Part shown: positions 32,935-41,207 of the stretch, piece by piece
Numbering within the stretch: position 1 is the stretch's first letter
Layout: each line of letters begins with the position of its first letter
DNA from: Flavitalea plasmicola
Lineage (GTDB): Bacteria; Bacteroidota; Bacteroidia; Chitinophagales; Chitinophagaceae
Assembly: GCF_030546645.1 (NCBI RefSeq)
Contig: NZ_JAUOTO010000001.1
Span: 372,001-436,000 of the forward strand
Reading direction: 5' to 3'
Length of the DNA stretch: 64,000 nucleotides
Position numbers and translations under genes: made by a program
The notes under the pieces: model-generated
Told to the model about the DNA's origin: nothing
Databases searched by the model: none
The model's input: only the letters and a program-made list of their open reading frames with translations

Positions 32935-35238
32935 TTATTTTATGGGTTTGTCTTTATCTGTCGAGAATGAGTAGGGATAGGCGCTGGACTCCGTTCCCCG
33001 CACTTTGTTGGGAACAGCGCTCATGGACAGGTCGATGCGGCCGCCCTTCTGTATGTCGAAGTGGGAGATCCAGTTCTTTCCATAGGGCTGCCCGTTCAGG
33101 GTTGCGCCTTGTATATACAGGTTCTTTTCGCTGCTGGCAGGTGCGCTGATGACAAAGGATTTCCCATTTTCCAGGTTGATGGTTGTCTTCTTGAAGAGAG
33201 GAGTGCCCAGGACATACTGGTCCGTGCCGGGACACACCGAATAAAAACCCAGGGCCGAGAAAACGTACCAGGCAGAGGTCTGGCCGTTGTCCTCATCGCC
33301 GCAATAACCATCGGGCGTGGGCTTGTACAGTTTGCGCATGGCCTCTCTCACCCAGTACTGGGTCTTCCATGGCTCGCCTGCATAGTTGTACAGGTAGATC
33401 ATGTGCTGGATAGGCTGGTTGCCATGTGCGTATTGACCCATACCCGCGATCTGCATTTCCCTGATCTCATGGATCACGCCGCCATAATAGCTGTCGTCAA
33501 AAGTGGGCGGCATGATAAAGACGGAGTCCAGCATTTGTACGAAAGTTTTGCGTCCGCCCATCAGGTCCACTAATCCCTGGATGTCATGGAATACGCTCCA
33601 GCTGTAATGCCAGCTATTCCCTTCGGTGAATGCATCACCCCATTTAAAGGGATTGAACGGGGACTGGAAGCTGCCGTCCTGGTTCTTACCCCGCATCAGC
33701 TTGTGCTCCGGGTCGAAGAGATTTTTGTAGTTCTGGCAACGCTGTGCGTAGAGCTTCAGCTCTTCTGCAGGGCGGCCCAGTGCCTTACCCAGCTTGTAGA
33801 TGGTGAAGTCATCATAGGCATACTCCAATGTCCGGGCCGCATTTTCGTTGATCTTCACGTCATAGGGCACATAGCCCAGCTTGTTGTAGTAAGCCACTCC
33901 ATCGCGGCCTACGGCAGGGATGGGTCCTTCGTTATTGGCATCCTTCAGGAGTGCGTCATACAGTGTATGGATATCGTATCCTCTTAATCCCTTCAGGTAG
34001 GCATCGGCCACGATAGACGCGGAGTTGTTGCCCACCATGACGCTGCGGTAACCCGGGCTCGACCATTCAGGCAGCCAGCCGCCTTCTTTGTAATCATTGA
34101 TCAACCCCTCCTGCATTTCCTTATTGACGGAAGGATATACCAGGTTCAGGAAAGGATAGAGCGCACGGAAAGTGTCCCAGAAGCCGGTGCCGGCAAATAA
34201 ATATCCTGCTTCTACCTTGCCATTGTAGGGGCTGTAATGGACGATCCTGCCGGAAGCATCTTTTTCATAAAGCTTCAGGGGAAAGAAGAGCATCCGGTAA
34301 AGACAGGAATAAAAGGTTCGCACCTGGTCGATGGTTCCCCCTTCCACGAGGATGCGGCTGAGGGTCTTGTTCCAGATGTCCCGGCCTTTGGTGGCCACGG
34401 ATTCCAGGGTACTATGATCTGTCTCTTTCAGGTTCTGCTCCGCCTGCTCGATGCTGATGAAGGAGGAAGCCACCCGGGCGTTGACGACGGATCCCCGTTG
34501 GAGAGCGCTGAATTGGACGATGGCGCCCACATGTTTATCATGCAATTCGAGCGAGTCCGCCAATTGCTTGCCAGACCAGGTGTGCTGCCCGAGGAATGGT
34601 CGGTCAAATACGATGACGAAATAGTTCTTAAAGTTCTTTGCCACACCTCCGCTGTTGCGGGTGGAATAGCCAATGATCTTATTTTCAGAAGGGATCACTT
34701 TGATATAGGACTCTTTGTCATAGGCGTCGACCACCACGAAGGCGCTGTCCGTCTTGGCAAAGGTGAAGCGGAAGCTGGCGGCCCGCTCCGTCGGGGCGAT
34801 TTCGGTAGTTACATCATAATCCGCCAGGTATACGCTGTAATAGTAGGGCTTGACGACCTCGGCCTTATGGGAGAACCAGGACTGCCTGTCATTCTCGGTG
34901 AAACGCATTTCGCCTGTCACAGGCATGATGGAAAATTCGCCGTAGTCATTCATCCAGGGAGAAGGCTGATGGGTTTGCTTGAAACCCTTGATCTTCTCGG
35001 CCGTATAGGTATATTGCCAGCCGTCGCCCATATTGCCTGTCTGGGGCGTCCAGAAATTCATGCCCCAGGGCAGCGCGATGGATGGAAAGGTATTGCCATT
35101 GGAGAGGCCTCCCGTGGACTGGGTCCCCATCAGCGGATTGACATAATCCACCGGGTCCACCACCTTGTTGATCATTTGACTTTGCACCCTCCCTAAGAAG
35201 CCGGCGGGCAACAGTAGCAACAGTAAGACTTTTTTCAT
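32935..35238 (-). CDS. GH92 alpha-mannosidase
   Basis: The 767-residue secreted protein begins MKKVLLLLLLPAGFLGRVQSQ (signal peptide). Then comes the GH92 N-terminal VDYVNPLMGTQSTGGLSNGNTFP with calcium-site and beta-sandwich features, GFKQTHQPSPWMNDYGEFSIMP, and the barrel segments FWDTFRALYPFLNLVYP and GDEDNGQTSAWYVFSALGFYSV. GH92 enzymes are calcium-dependent inverting exo-mannosidases, mostly alpha-1,2 but also 1,3, 1,4 and 1,6. This may act on high-mannose or fungal mannan glycans. It heads an operon with the protease gene. The divergent two-component genes start about 167 bases away and could control it. Confidence 0.92.
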   Translation of the reverse strand: MKKVLLLLLLPAGFLGRVQSQMINKVVDPVDYVNPLMGTQSTGGLSNGNTFPSIALPWGMNFWTPQTGNMGDGWQYTYTAEKIKGFKQTHQPSPWMNDYGEFSIMPVTGEMRFTENDRQSWFSHKAEVVKPYYYSVYLADYDVTTEIAPTERAASFRFTFAKTDSAFVVVDAYDKESYIKVIPSENKIIGYSTRNSGGVAKNFKNYFVIVFDRPFLGQHTWSGKQLADSLELHDKHVGAIVQFSALQRGSVVNARVASSFISIEQAEQNLKETDHSTLESVATKGRDIWNKTLSRILVEGGTIDQVRTFYSCLYRMLFFPLKLYEKDASGRIVHYSPYNGKVEAGYLFAGTGFWDTFRALYPFLNLVYPSVNKEMQEGLINDYKEGGWLPEWSSPGYRSVMVGNNSASIVADAYLKGLRGYDIHTLYDALLKDANNEGPIPAVGRDGVAYYNKLGYVPYDVKINENAARTLEYAYDDFTIYKLGKALGRPAEELKLYAQRCQNYKNLFDPEHKLMRGKNQDGSFQSPFNPFKWGDAFTEGNSWHYSWSVFHDIQGLVDLMGGRKTFVQMLDSVFIMPPTFDDSYYGGVIHEIREMQIAGMGQYAHGNQPIQHMIYLYNYAGEPWKTQYWVREAMRKLYKPTPDGYCGDEDNGQTSAWYVFSALGFYSVCPGTDQYVLGTPLFKKTTINLENGKSFVISAPASSEKNLYIQGATLNGQPYGKNWISHFDIQKGGRIDLSMSAVPNKVRGTESSAYPYSFSTDKDKPIK

Positions 35239-35352
35239 GCCTGGTTTTTTAAGTTTAGGGCGAAATAAAGATATTTACCGCAGTTCCGGTATGTTGTCAA
35301 CAAACATTAAATGAATTGTTAACGGATCTTAAACGCCCTGTGAGATATTTTT

Positions 35353-35380
35353 TTTGTGAGCCAAATTTCGAATAACTTTC
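35353..35380 (+). promoter_or_regulatory. Weak candidate promoter of the two-component operon
   Basis: TTTG (35353-35356) and TAACTTTC (35373-35380), 16 bases apart, resemble the Bacteroidota -33/-7 boxes (TTTG and TAnnTTTG). They lie 25 bases before the kinase start. The last base of the -7 box and the spacing deviate, so this is tentative. Confidence 0.3.
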
Positions 35381-35405
35381 CCTTTCGGCTTTGCTAAAAT
35401 TGCTA

Positions 35406-36833
35406 ATGTTGAAGTTTACTACCACCGCACATAAGATCATCGCTATCGTCAGCCTGCTGGTACTTTCCTCCGTTCAATTCTTCCTGCTGTATAATACCTA
35501 CGAGCTGAAGAATGACCATTACTACCTTTCTGAGATAGAGATCATCAAGACGGGTTACTATGCGTCCATCCGTAATGACAAGATCATGCCGGGAGGACAA
35601 AAAATAGTAGATCGGTTCGTTTATGGCAATATGCCTGAGCTGGAACGCCTGCACCGGGCTGACACGGCCGGGTTCAGGCAGCTGAAGCAGCGTGTCTGCG
35701 ACAGTATTTTTGAGGCTTTGCGGAAAGCTAATAACATCGACAGCCTGCTGAACAGCATCATAAAGAAGAACGGACTCAACAGGCGCCTGGAATATGCCCT
35801 GCTCGTGTCGTCCATTGATATTGCATTCGAGAGTAACAGGTATGTTAATTTGTATAATAAGCAGGAGACCAATGATCATATCGATAAAGCCATCCAGACC
35901 CCCAGCGGCATCCTGATCGGCGGCACCCTGCAGGATATTTCCCCCCGTAACCAGGCCGGCTTCCTCAGCGTCAGCAGCCCCGCGGACCATACTTATGGCG
36001 CCAGCTTCGGCCTCCATGTGGACATCCTCAACCGTCGCCTGACCGTTCTCCGGCTGATGATGCCAACCTTTCTCCTTTCCCTGCTGTCCATCCTGTCCGT
36101 GGTATTGATCTTCTTCATCACTTTCCGTAACTGGCTCCGGCAGAAAAAGCTTTCCGAGATGAAGTCCGACTTCATCAACAGCATCACCCATGAGTTCCAC
36201 ACACCCCTGGCAGCGATCATCGTTGCCAACAAGACCATGCAGAATGAAAAGATCATCTCCAATAAGGAAAGTATCCTGCCATTGACAGAGGTGGTACAGC
36301 GGCAGTCGGAGAGATTACGCGTGCTGATCAGCCAGGTGCTGGAGATCACTACCATGAATAAGATCCCGTTGCAGAAAGAGGAACATTCCATCCATCATTT
36401 GCTGGAGGAGATACTGCTGGATTATAGGCTGAAGCTTTCGGGCACCAATGCCCATTTCAACCTGCACAAGCATGCAGCTCACGATAAGGTGCCTCTGGAC
36501 AAATTCTGGTTCACCACCATCTTTCTCAATATCTTTGATAATGCCATTAAATACAACAACAGGGAAGAAAAAGAGATCACCGTCACGACGATGGAAGATC
36601 GAAAAGGCGTTACCATTACAGTAAAGGACAATGGCATCGGCATGACGCCGGAGATCCGCAAACATGTATTTGAAAAGTTTTACAGGAATATGAAGAACAA
36701 TCATGGCCAGGTGAAAGGGTTGGGATTGGGATTGTTTTATGTGAAGCAGGCTGTCGACGCCCACGGATGGAAAATTGAGCTTGACAGCAAGGAAGAAGAA
36801 GGCAGTGAATTTATCATCAGTATTCCGTTTTAA
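35406..36833 (+). CDS. Sensor histidine kinase
   Basis: Starting at the ATG at 35406, which avoids the upstream TTG, the kinase has 475 residues. One helix at about 11-28 and a second near 210-235 enclose a periplasmic sensor domain of about 180 residues with no family I recognise. The HisKA box holds His262 in SITHEFHTPLAA. The ATPase part has DNAIKYNN (N box), DNGIGM (G1), EKFYRN (F box) and GLGLGLFYV (G2). It phosphorylates the response regulator encoded directly downstream, whose frame begins right at its stop codon. The operon is divergent from GH92. Confidence 0.92.
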   Translation: MLKFTTTAHKIIAIVSLLVLSSVQFFLLYNTYELKNDHYYLSEIEIIKTGYYASIRNDKIMPGGQKIVDRFVYGNMPELERLHRADTAGFRQLKQRVCDSIFEALRKANNIDSLLNSIIKKNGLNRRLEYALLVSSIDIAFESNRYVNLYNKQETNDHIDKAIQTPSGILIGGTLQDISPRNQAGFLSVSSPADHTYGASFGLHVDILNRRLTVLRLMMPTFLLSLLSILSVVLIFFITFRNWLRQKKLSEMKSDFINSITHEFHTPLAAIIVANKTMQNEKIISNKESILPLTEVVQRQSERLRVLISQVLEITTMNKIPLQKEEHSIHHLLEEILLDYRLKLSGTNAHFNLHKHAAHDKVPLDKFWFTTIFLNIFDNAIKYNNREEKEITVTTMEDRKGVTITVKDNGIGMTPEIRKHVFEKFYRNMKNNHGQVKGLGLGLFYVKQAVDAHGWKIELDSKEEEGSEFIISIPF

Positions 36834-37538
36834 ATGATAGCAATGAAGACAAAAGTGCTTTTGGTAGAAGACGAGGCCGATCTGGGCAATGTGGTGAAGC
36901 AGTACCTGGAGATCTCGGACTTTGACGTGGACTGGCTGCAAAATGGCAAGCTGGCCTATGAGAAGATTCGGAAGGACCCACGGCATTATCACATCGTGCT
37001 CATCGATGTCTCCATGCCCGAAATGGATGGTTTCCAGCTGGCGGAAAAGATCGTCGGTCTTGGACATGAGATTGCTTTCCTCTTTTTGACGGCACGCAAT
37101 GAAAAGGCCGACAGGCTGCACGGTCTGAAGATTGGCGCCGACGATTATATCACAAAACCTTTCGATGTGGATGAACTGGTGCTTCGGATCAGGAATATCA
37201 TCCGGCGAATTCCCGCCGCCACGCCCGTCAACCGTGGCTCCATCGTCCGGGGCGATGTACAATTTTATAAAGATACCCTGAAGCTATACATCGGACGGCA
37301 GAAAGAGATCGTGCTTACGCCGAGAGAGTCTGAATTGCTGGATTATTTGTTCAGGAATGAGAACAGGGTGCTCCGGCGCGAGGAGATACTGACGCAGCTG
37401 TGGGGGGAGAATGATTATTTCCTGGGAAGGAGCCTGGATGTTTTCATCTCGCGGTTGAGGAAACATTTAAGCGCCTCGGAGTTTGTCAGCATCGATAATG
37501 TATACGGAGTGGGGTTCGTGTTCAATGTGCAGGAATAA
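36834..37538 (+). CDS. OmpR-family response regulator
   Basis: The 234-residue protein has a receiver domain with the acidic triad (VEDEAD), phosphoacceptor Asp58 in LIDVSMP and conserved KPF (TKPFDVDEL). A winged-helix DNA-binding domain follows, with ESELLDYLFRNENRVLRREEIL and FISRLRKHLS. A second possible start lies three codons downstream (MKTK). It pairs with the upstream kinase. The promoters of GH92, NUDIX/AGE or the mannan operon are possible targets, but the sequence does not show which. Confidence 0.93.
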   Translation: MIAMKTKVLLVEDEADLGNVVKQYLEISDFDVDWLQNGKLAYEKIRKDPRHYHIVLIDVSMPEMDGFQLAEKIVGLGHEIAFLFLTARNEKADRLHGLKIGADDYITKPFDVDELVLRIRNIIRRIPAATPVNRGSIVRGDVQFYKDTLKLYIGRQKEIVLTPRESELLDYLFRNENRVLRREEILTQLWGENDYFLGRSLDVFISRLRKHLSASEFVSIDNVYGVGFVFNVQE

Positions 37539-37566
37539 TTGGCTGATATTTTGCTGATATAATTCT

Positions 37567-38037
37567 ATGAAGAAGCAGAGCGCCGGCATCCTTCTTTACA
37601 GGATGTTGGATAAAAAACTGGAAATATTCCTTGTTCACCCTGGAGGCCCCTTCTGGAAGAACAAGGACATTGGTGCATGGACGATCCCGAAAGGGGAGTT
37701 CGACGGCAATGAGACCGCCCTGGACGCAGCTGTCCGGGAATTCCAGGAAGAGACAGGTCACCTCCTCCCGGGCCCCTTCCATACGTTGGCGCCCATCCGT
37801 CAAAAAGGCGGCAAGCAGGTGTTTGCCTGGGCTACTCCCGGCGACCTGGATGCAGCTGCTATCAAAAGCAATACTTTTGAAATGGAATGGCCGCCCCGGA
37901 GCGGGCGCATGCAATCCTTTCCCGAGGTCAGCAAAGGCGCATGGTTTGACATAGCTACGGCCTCGCAGATCATCAATCCCGCACAGACGGCCTTGCTGGA
38001 TGAATTAACATCCCTAACTTCCGGGGATGGAAAATAA
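37567..38037 (+). CDS. NUDIX hydrolase
   Basis: The 156-residue cytoplasmic protein carries the NUDIX box at about residues 43-65: GEFDGNE, then the REFQEETG core with the catalytic Glu pair. It starts KKQSAGILLYRML and has the WTIPKGE strand in front of the box. Such enzymes cleave nucleoside diphosphate derivatives; the exact substrate is unknown. It follows the response regulator by 28 bases and overlaps the next gene by 11 bases, so it is probably part of the same transcript. Confidence 0.9.
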   Translation: MKKQSAGILLYRMLDKKLEIFLVHPGGPFWKNKDIGAWTIPKGEFDGNETALDAAVREFQEETGHLLPGPFHTLAPIRQKGGKQVFAWATPGDLDAAAIKSNTFEMEWPPRSGRMQSFPEVSKGAWFDIATASQIINPAQTALLDELTSLTSGDGK

Positions 38038-39226
38038 TGCAGCCTTGCAGGCGGAGTTCCGTGACGAATTGAGGCATATCCTGGACTATTGGCGGCAGTT
38101 CACCATTGACAATGCCCATGGAGGATTTTATGGCAGGCTGACCAATGACAACCACGTGGTGGAGGGCGCCGTGAAGGGGGCGGTGCTGAATGCCCGGATC
38201 CTGTGGAGCTTCTCCGCGGCCTACCTGTTGGAAGAGGACCCCGGCTATCTGCAGTTGGCGGAAAGGAGCCTGGCCTATATCAGGCAACACTTTGTTGACC
38301 AGCAGCTGGGGGGCGTGTACTGGTCCGTTACAGCCAGCGGCGAGCCCGCGGATACAAAGAAGCAGATCTATGCGATAGCCTTTGTCATTTATGCCTTGGC
38401 GGAATTTCACCAGGCTAAGGCTGATGATGATGTGCTGGAGCTGGCTAAAAAATTATACAGGGATATAGAGGACCACAGCTATGACAGGATCCGGGGAGGC
38501 TACATGGAGGCCTTCACCCGTGACTGGCAGCCTATTGCGGACCTGCGCCTCAGCGATAAGGATGCAAATGAAAAAAAGACGATGAATACCCACCTCCATA
38601 TCCTGGAGGCGTACACCAATCTCTATCGTGTCTGGCCTGATGACCATCTTGCCCAAAAAATCCGCCACCTTATCGACGTTTTCACCGATCATATCATCGA
38701 CCTCCGCACCCATCACCTTCACCTGTTCTTTGACGAGGATTGGGCATTGCGGTCTGATTTCATTTCCTATGGCCATGACATCGAAGCCTCCTGGTTGTTG
38801 CTGGAAGCGGCGGAAGCGCTGGGGGATCAGGCCCTTATCCGGGAAACGAAGGACCTGGCCGTAAAGATCGCCATTGCGTCGACGGGCGGATTGAACCCCG
38901 ATGGCAGCCTGAGCTATGAGTTCTCCCGGGAAGACAACCGCCTGATCGCCGAAAGGCACTGGTGGGTCCAGGCCGAGGCGATCGTAGGCTTTCTCAACGC
39001 CTGGCAGCTGACGGGAGAAATGCATTTTCACCGGATTTTCCAGGCCGCCTGGACGTATACGAAAAAGTATATCATCGATGGGCAGAAGGGGGAATGGTTC
39101 TGGGGCCGCACGGCGGATGGCGCCATCATGGAAGGAGAGGACAAGGCCGGCTTCTGGAAATGTCCTTATCATAATAGCCGGGCCTGTATTGAGGTGATCA
39201 GGCGGCTTGAGCCTGCCTATACGTGA
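38027..39226 (+). CDS. AGE-family sugar 2-epimerase (cellobiose 2-epimerase-like)
   Basis: The 399-residue enzyme has the alpha/alpha-barrel pattern of the N-acylglucosamine 2-epimerase family. Diagnostic segments are AHGGFYGRLTND, KGAVLNARILWSFSAAY, NTHLHILEAYTNLYRVW, SYGHDIEASWLLLEAAE, ERHWWVQAEAIVGFLNAW and the C-terminal DKAGFWKCPYHNSRACIE. These fit cellobiose 2-epimerases, which turn beta-1,4-glucosyl or mannosyl-glucose into the mannose form. It lacks a signal peptide, so it acts on imported sugars. The gene overlaps the NUDIX gene by 11 bases. A relative such as mannose isomerase is possible. Confidence 0.85.
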   Translation: MENNAALQAEFRDELRHILDYWRQFTIDNAHGGFYGRLTNDNHVVEGAVKGAVLNARILWSFSAAYLLEEDPGYLQLAERSLAYIRQHFVDQQLGGVYWSVTASGEPADTKKQIYAIAFVIYALAEFHQAKADDDVLELAKKLYRDIEDHSYDRIRGGYMEAFTRDWQPIADLRLSDKDANEKKTMNTHLHILEAYTNLYRVWPDDHLAQKIRHLIDVFTDHIIDLRTHHLHLFFDEDWALRSDFISYGHDIEASWLLLEAAEALGDQALIRETKDLAVKIAIASTGGLNPDGSLSYEFSREDNRLIAERHWWVQAEAIVGFLNAWQLTGEMHFHRIFQAAWTYTKKYIIDGQKGEWFWGRTADGAIMEGEDKAGFWKCPYHNSRACIEVIRRLEPAYT

Positions 39227-39280
39227 CTGTAGACTGCTAAATGCTCCACTCGCATACTCCGCGGCCAGGCGGTCAGCTAT

Positions 39281-39455
39281 GGCCTGGAAGTGCCTTATTT
39301 TGCGCCGGTCATCCAGCCACCACCGTCCAATAGAACACCCGCACAACAAAGAACCAATGCTCAATGGTAACGAAAAATACAGCACTGGAAGGCTCATAGC
39401 TGCCGCCAACAAAAAGTACAGCGCTGGAAGGCTATATAGCTGCCGGCAAAGAATA
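39281..39455. repeat. Dispersed intergenic repeat, copy C
   Basis: The gap 39227-39528 (302 bases) holds no gene. From 39281 it matches copy B from 30030 in the same order: GGCCTGGA, CCTTAT, CAGCCACCAC, CAATAG, CAATGG, TACAGC, ATAGCTG. Two internal half-repeats (39374-39410 and 39411-39451) share TACAGC, CTGGAAGGC and ATAGCTGCCG. The repeat ends just upstream of the sigma-factor promoter region. Confidence 0.8.
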
Positions 39456-39469
39456 AAAGGCAAAAAATC

Positions 39470-39500
39470 TTTCAGCCCTGTAAGTAAAAGAATAATTTTA
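39470..39500 (+). promoter_or_regulatory. Candidate promoter of the ECF sigma operon
   Basis: TTTC at 39470-39473 and TAATTTTA at 39493-39500, 19 bases apart, resemble the Bacteroidota -33 and -7 boxes (TTTG and TAnnTTTG). The start codon is 29 bases downstream. GTGAGG at about 39514-39519 could serve as a ribosome site. Confidence 0.35.
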
Positions 39501-39528
39501 CCTGTCTTATTAGGTGAGGCACTGCCAA

Positions 39529-40092
39529 ATGAAAATTGACGCCAACCAGCTAACGCATTTACAAGAGCTTGTTACCGCCGGGGACCAGCGGGCTTTCGAA
39601 GACCTGTACAGGCTGTTCTTCACCCGCCTGTTCAATTTTTCCATGCTCTACCTTCATAAAAAAGAGGTGGCCGAAGAGATCGTGAATGACATCATGATGA
39701 AGGTCTGGGACAAGAAGGAGGAGCTCAGCGGCATCCACAACCTGGAAACCTACCTTTTCGTGGCCGTTCGGAATCATTCCCTGAATTATCTGGCCCAATA
39801 TTCCCCTTACCATGTCTCCATAGAGCCCGACACCTCCCAGGGGCAGCTGATCGACCTTCATGACCCTAATAAAGAGCTGGAATTAAAAGAGCTCCATTTC
39901 CGGCTCAGGCAGGCTATTGATGAGTTGCCCGACCGGTGCCGCACCGTTTTCAGGCTCATCAGGGAGGAAGGGTTCCGTTACAAGCAGGTGGCGGAGATCC
40001 TCAACATCTCACCCCGTACTGTGGAAACCCAGCTCTTCCGTGCGATCAAAAAACTGGATAAGATCATCGAAAAATCTTTCCTCCGCCTGTAA
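39529..40092 (+). CDS. ECF RNA polymerase sigma factor (FecI-like)
   Basis: Starting at the ATG at 39529 (MKIDANQL), the protein has 187 residues, typical for Bacteroidota ECF factors. Region 2 is FEDLYRLFFTRLFNFSMLYLHKKEVAEEIVND to ETYLFVAVRNHSLN (shown here only as landmarks), and region 4 is ELPDRCRTVFRL with KQVAEILNISPRTVETQL, the helix-turn-helix for the -35 element. It directs transcription of the downstream FecR-SusC-SusD genes. The anti-sigma gene follows 45 bases after. Confidence 0.92.
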   Translation: MKIDANQLTHLQELVTAGDQRAFEDLYRLFFTRLFNFSMLYLHKKEVAEEIVNDIMMKVWDKKEELSGIHNLETYLFVAVRNHSLNYLAQYSPYHVSIEPDTSQGQLIDLHDPNKELELKELHFRLRQAIDELPDRCRTVFRLIREEGFRYKQVAEILNISPRTVETQLFRAIKKLDKIIEKSFLRL

Positions 40093-40137
40093 GTAATTTT
40101 CCTTTTTTCCCTGTCTTTATTGTATACGACTCAGAAT

Positions 40138-41169
40138 ATGAACAAGGACCGCATACTGGAATTAATGACCCGCAAACTCTCCGGGGAAGCAACACCGGAA
40201 GAGCTGCGAGAGCTGCAGGATCTCTTATCCTCAGACGCCGGAGCCGGCGAAAGGGGAAAGATCCTCGACCAGTTCTGGTCCCGCCGCGATGATGAGACGC
40301 ATCCCTCGGTGGAAGAGAATTTACGGAAGGTATTGGGAAGACTCCAGCTTCCGGCAACTGCCGTGAAAATGGAGCGGCCCGCACGGCAGATCAGCCAGTG
40401 GGTGAAAGTGGCCGCCGCTGTCGTCATTCTCCTGGCTATCGGGGCCATTGCCTATCTGCGCCGGCCCGTAAGGACGGAGGGAGCTGCGTTGGCCTTGATG
40501 ATGGAAAAGCGTAACGCAAAAGGCACAAAGAGCATCATACAGCTCCCTGATGGCAGCAAGATCTGGCTGAATGCAGATAGCAAGTTGAAATATCCCGAAA
40601 TATTCAAAGGAGCAACAAGGGAGATCTATCTCAACGGGGAGGCTTTTTTCGACGTTGCGAAAAATACGAACCGCCCCTTCATTATTCATCTGGCCAATGG
40701 CACCGTGCAGGTGCTGGGGACCTCCTTCAATGTCCGCGCTTATGACAACGAATCCGTAGTGGAGACTTCCGTAGCCACCGGCAGGATCGCGTTCATTCCT
40801 AAATACCGGACGTCCCGTAAAAAACAAGACACCGTATTCCTGGCGCCTGATCATAAGGTCAGCTATACGTTTACAAAGGAGGAGCTGAGCACCAGCATTA
40901 CTTCCGGCAAGGAAGACAAGGCCTGGACAGAAGGCAAGCTGATCTTCCGAGGCCTGACCATGCAGCAGATCGCCATGGAATTGGAAAGGAATTTTGGAAA
41001 GAAAGTAGTATTCCTCGACGATGGACCAAAGGAGTTCATCTTCACCGGCTCCTTCGAGAACAATAGCCTGGACGAAATTATGTACTATCTCTCCAGGACG
41101 AAGAATTTCAACTATAAAATCACCAATAGCGAATTGCTGATCGCGGCTTCGGCCGGACAGCTACCATAA
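40138..41169 (+). CDS. FecR-family anti-sigma factor
   Basis: The 343-residue inner-membrane protein has an N-terminal anti-sigma helix region (MNKDRILELMTRKLSGEAT), a membrane helix at about 88-107 (WVKVAAAVVILLAIGAIAYL), and a periplasmic FecR domain with KSIIQLPDGSKIWLNADSKL and LNGEAFFDVAKN. The C-terminal domain (LTMQQIAMELERNFGKKVVF, FTGSFENNSLDEIMYYLS) is typical. It holds the sigma factor until SusC signals substrate. I chose the ATG at 40138 over the upstream TTG. Confidence 0.92.
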   Translation: MNKDRILELMTRKLSGEATPEELRELQDLLSSDAGAGERGKILDQFWSRRDDETHPSVEENLRKVLGRLQLPATAVKMERPARQISQWVKVAAAVVILLAIGAIAYLRRPVRTEGAALALMMEKRNAKGTKSIIQLPDGSKIWLNADSKLKYPEIFKGATREIYLNGEAFFDVAKNTNRPFIIHLANGTVQVLGTSFNVRAYDNESVVETSVATGRIAFIPKYRTSRKKQDTVFLAPDHKVSYTFTKEELSTSITSGKEDKAWTEGKLIFRGLTMQQIAMELERNFGKKVVFLDDGPKEFIFTGSFENNSLDEIMYYLSRTKNFNYKITNSELLIAASAGQLP

Positions 41170-41207
41170 CCAACAGAATTCATCACATCAACTAAAACGA
41201 TTGCTAT

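Noticed and set aside
34237-35196. A 319-residue plus-strand frame opposite GH92
   Set aside because: GH92 motifs on the minus strand are unmistakable; the plus-strand frame has no domain or start context.
38453-39463. A 336-residue minus-strand frame opposite the AGE epimerase
   Set aside because: It runs from the epimerase gene into repeat copy C and has no family resemblance; the epimerase motifs are clear.
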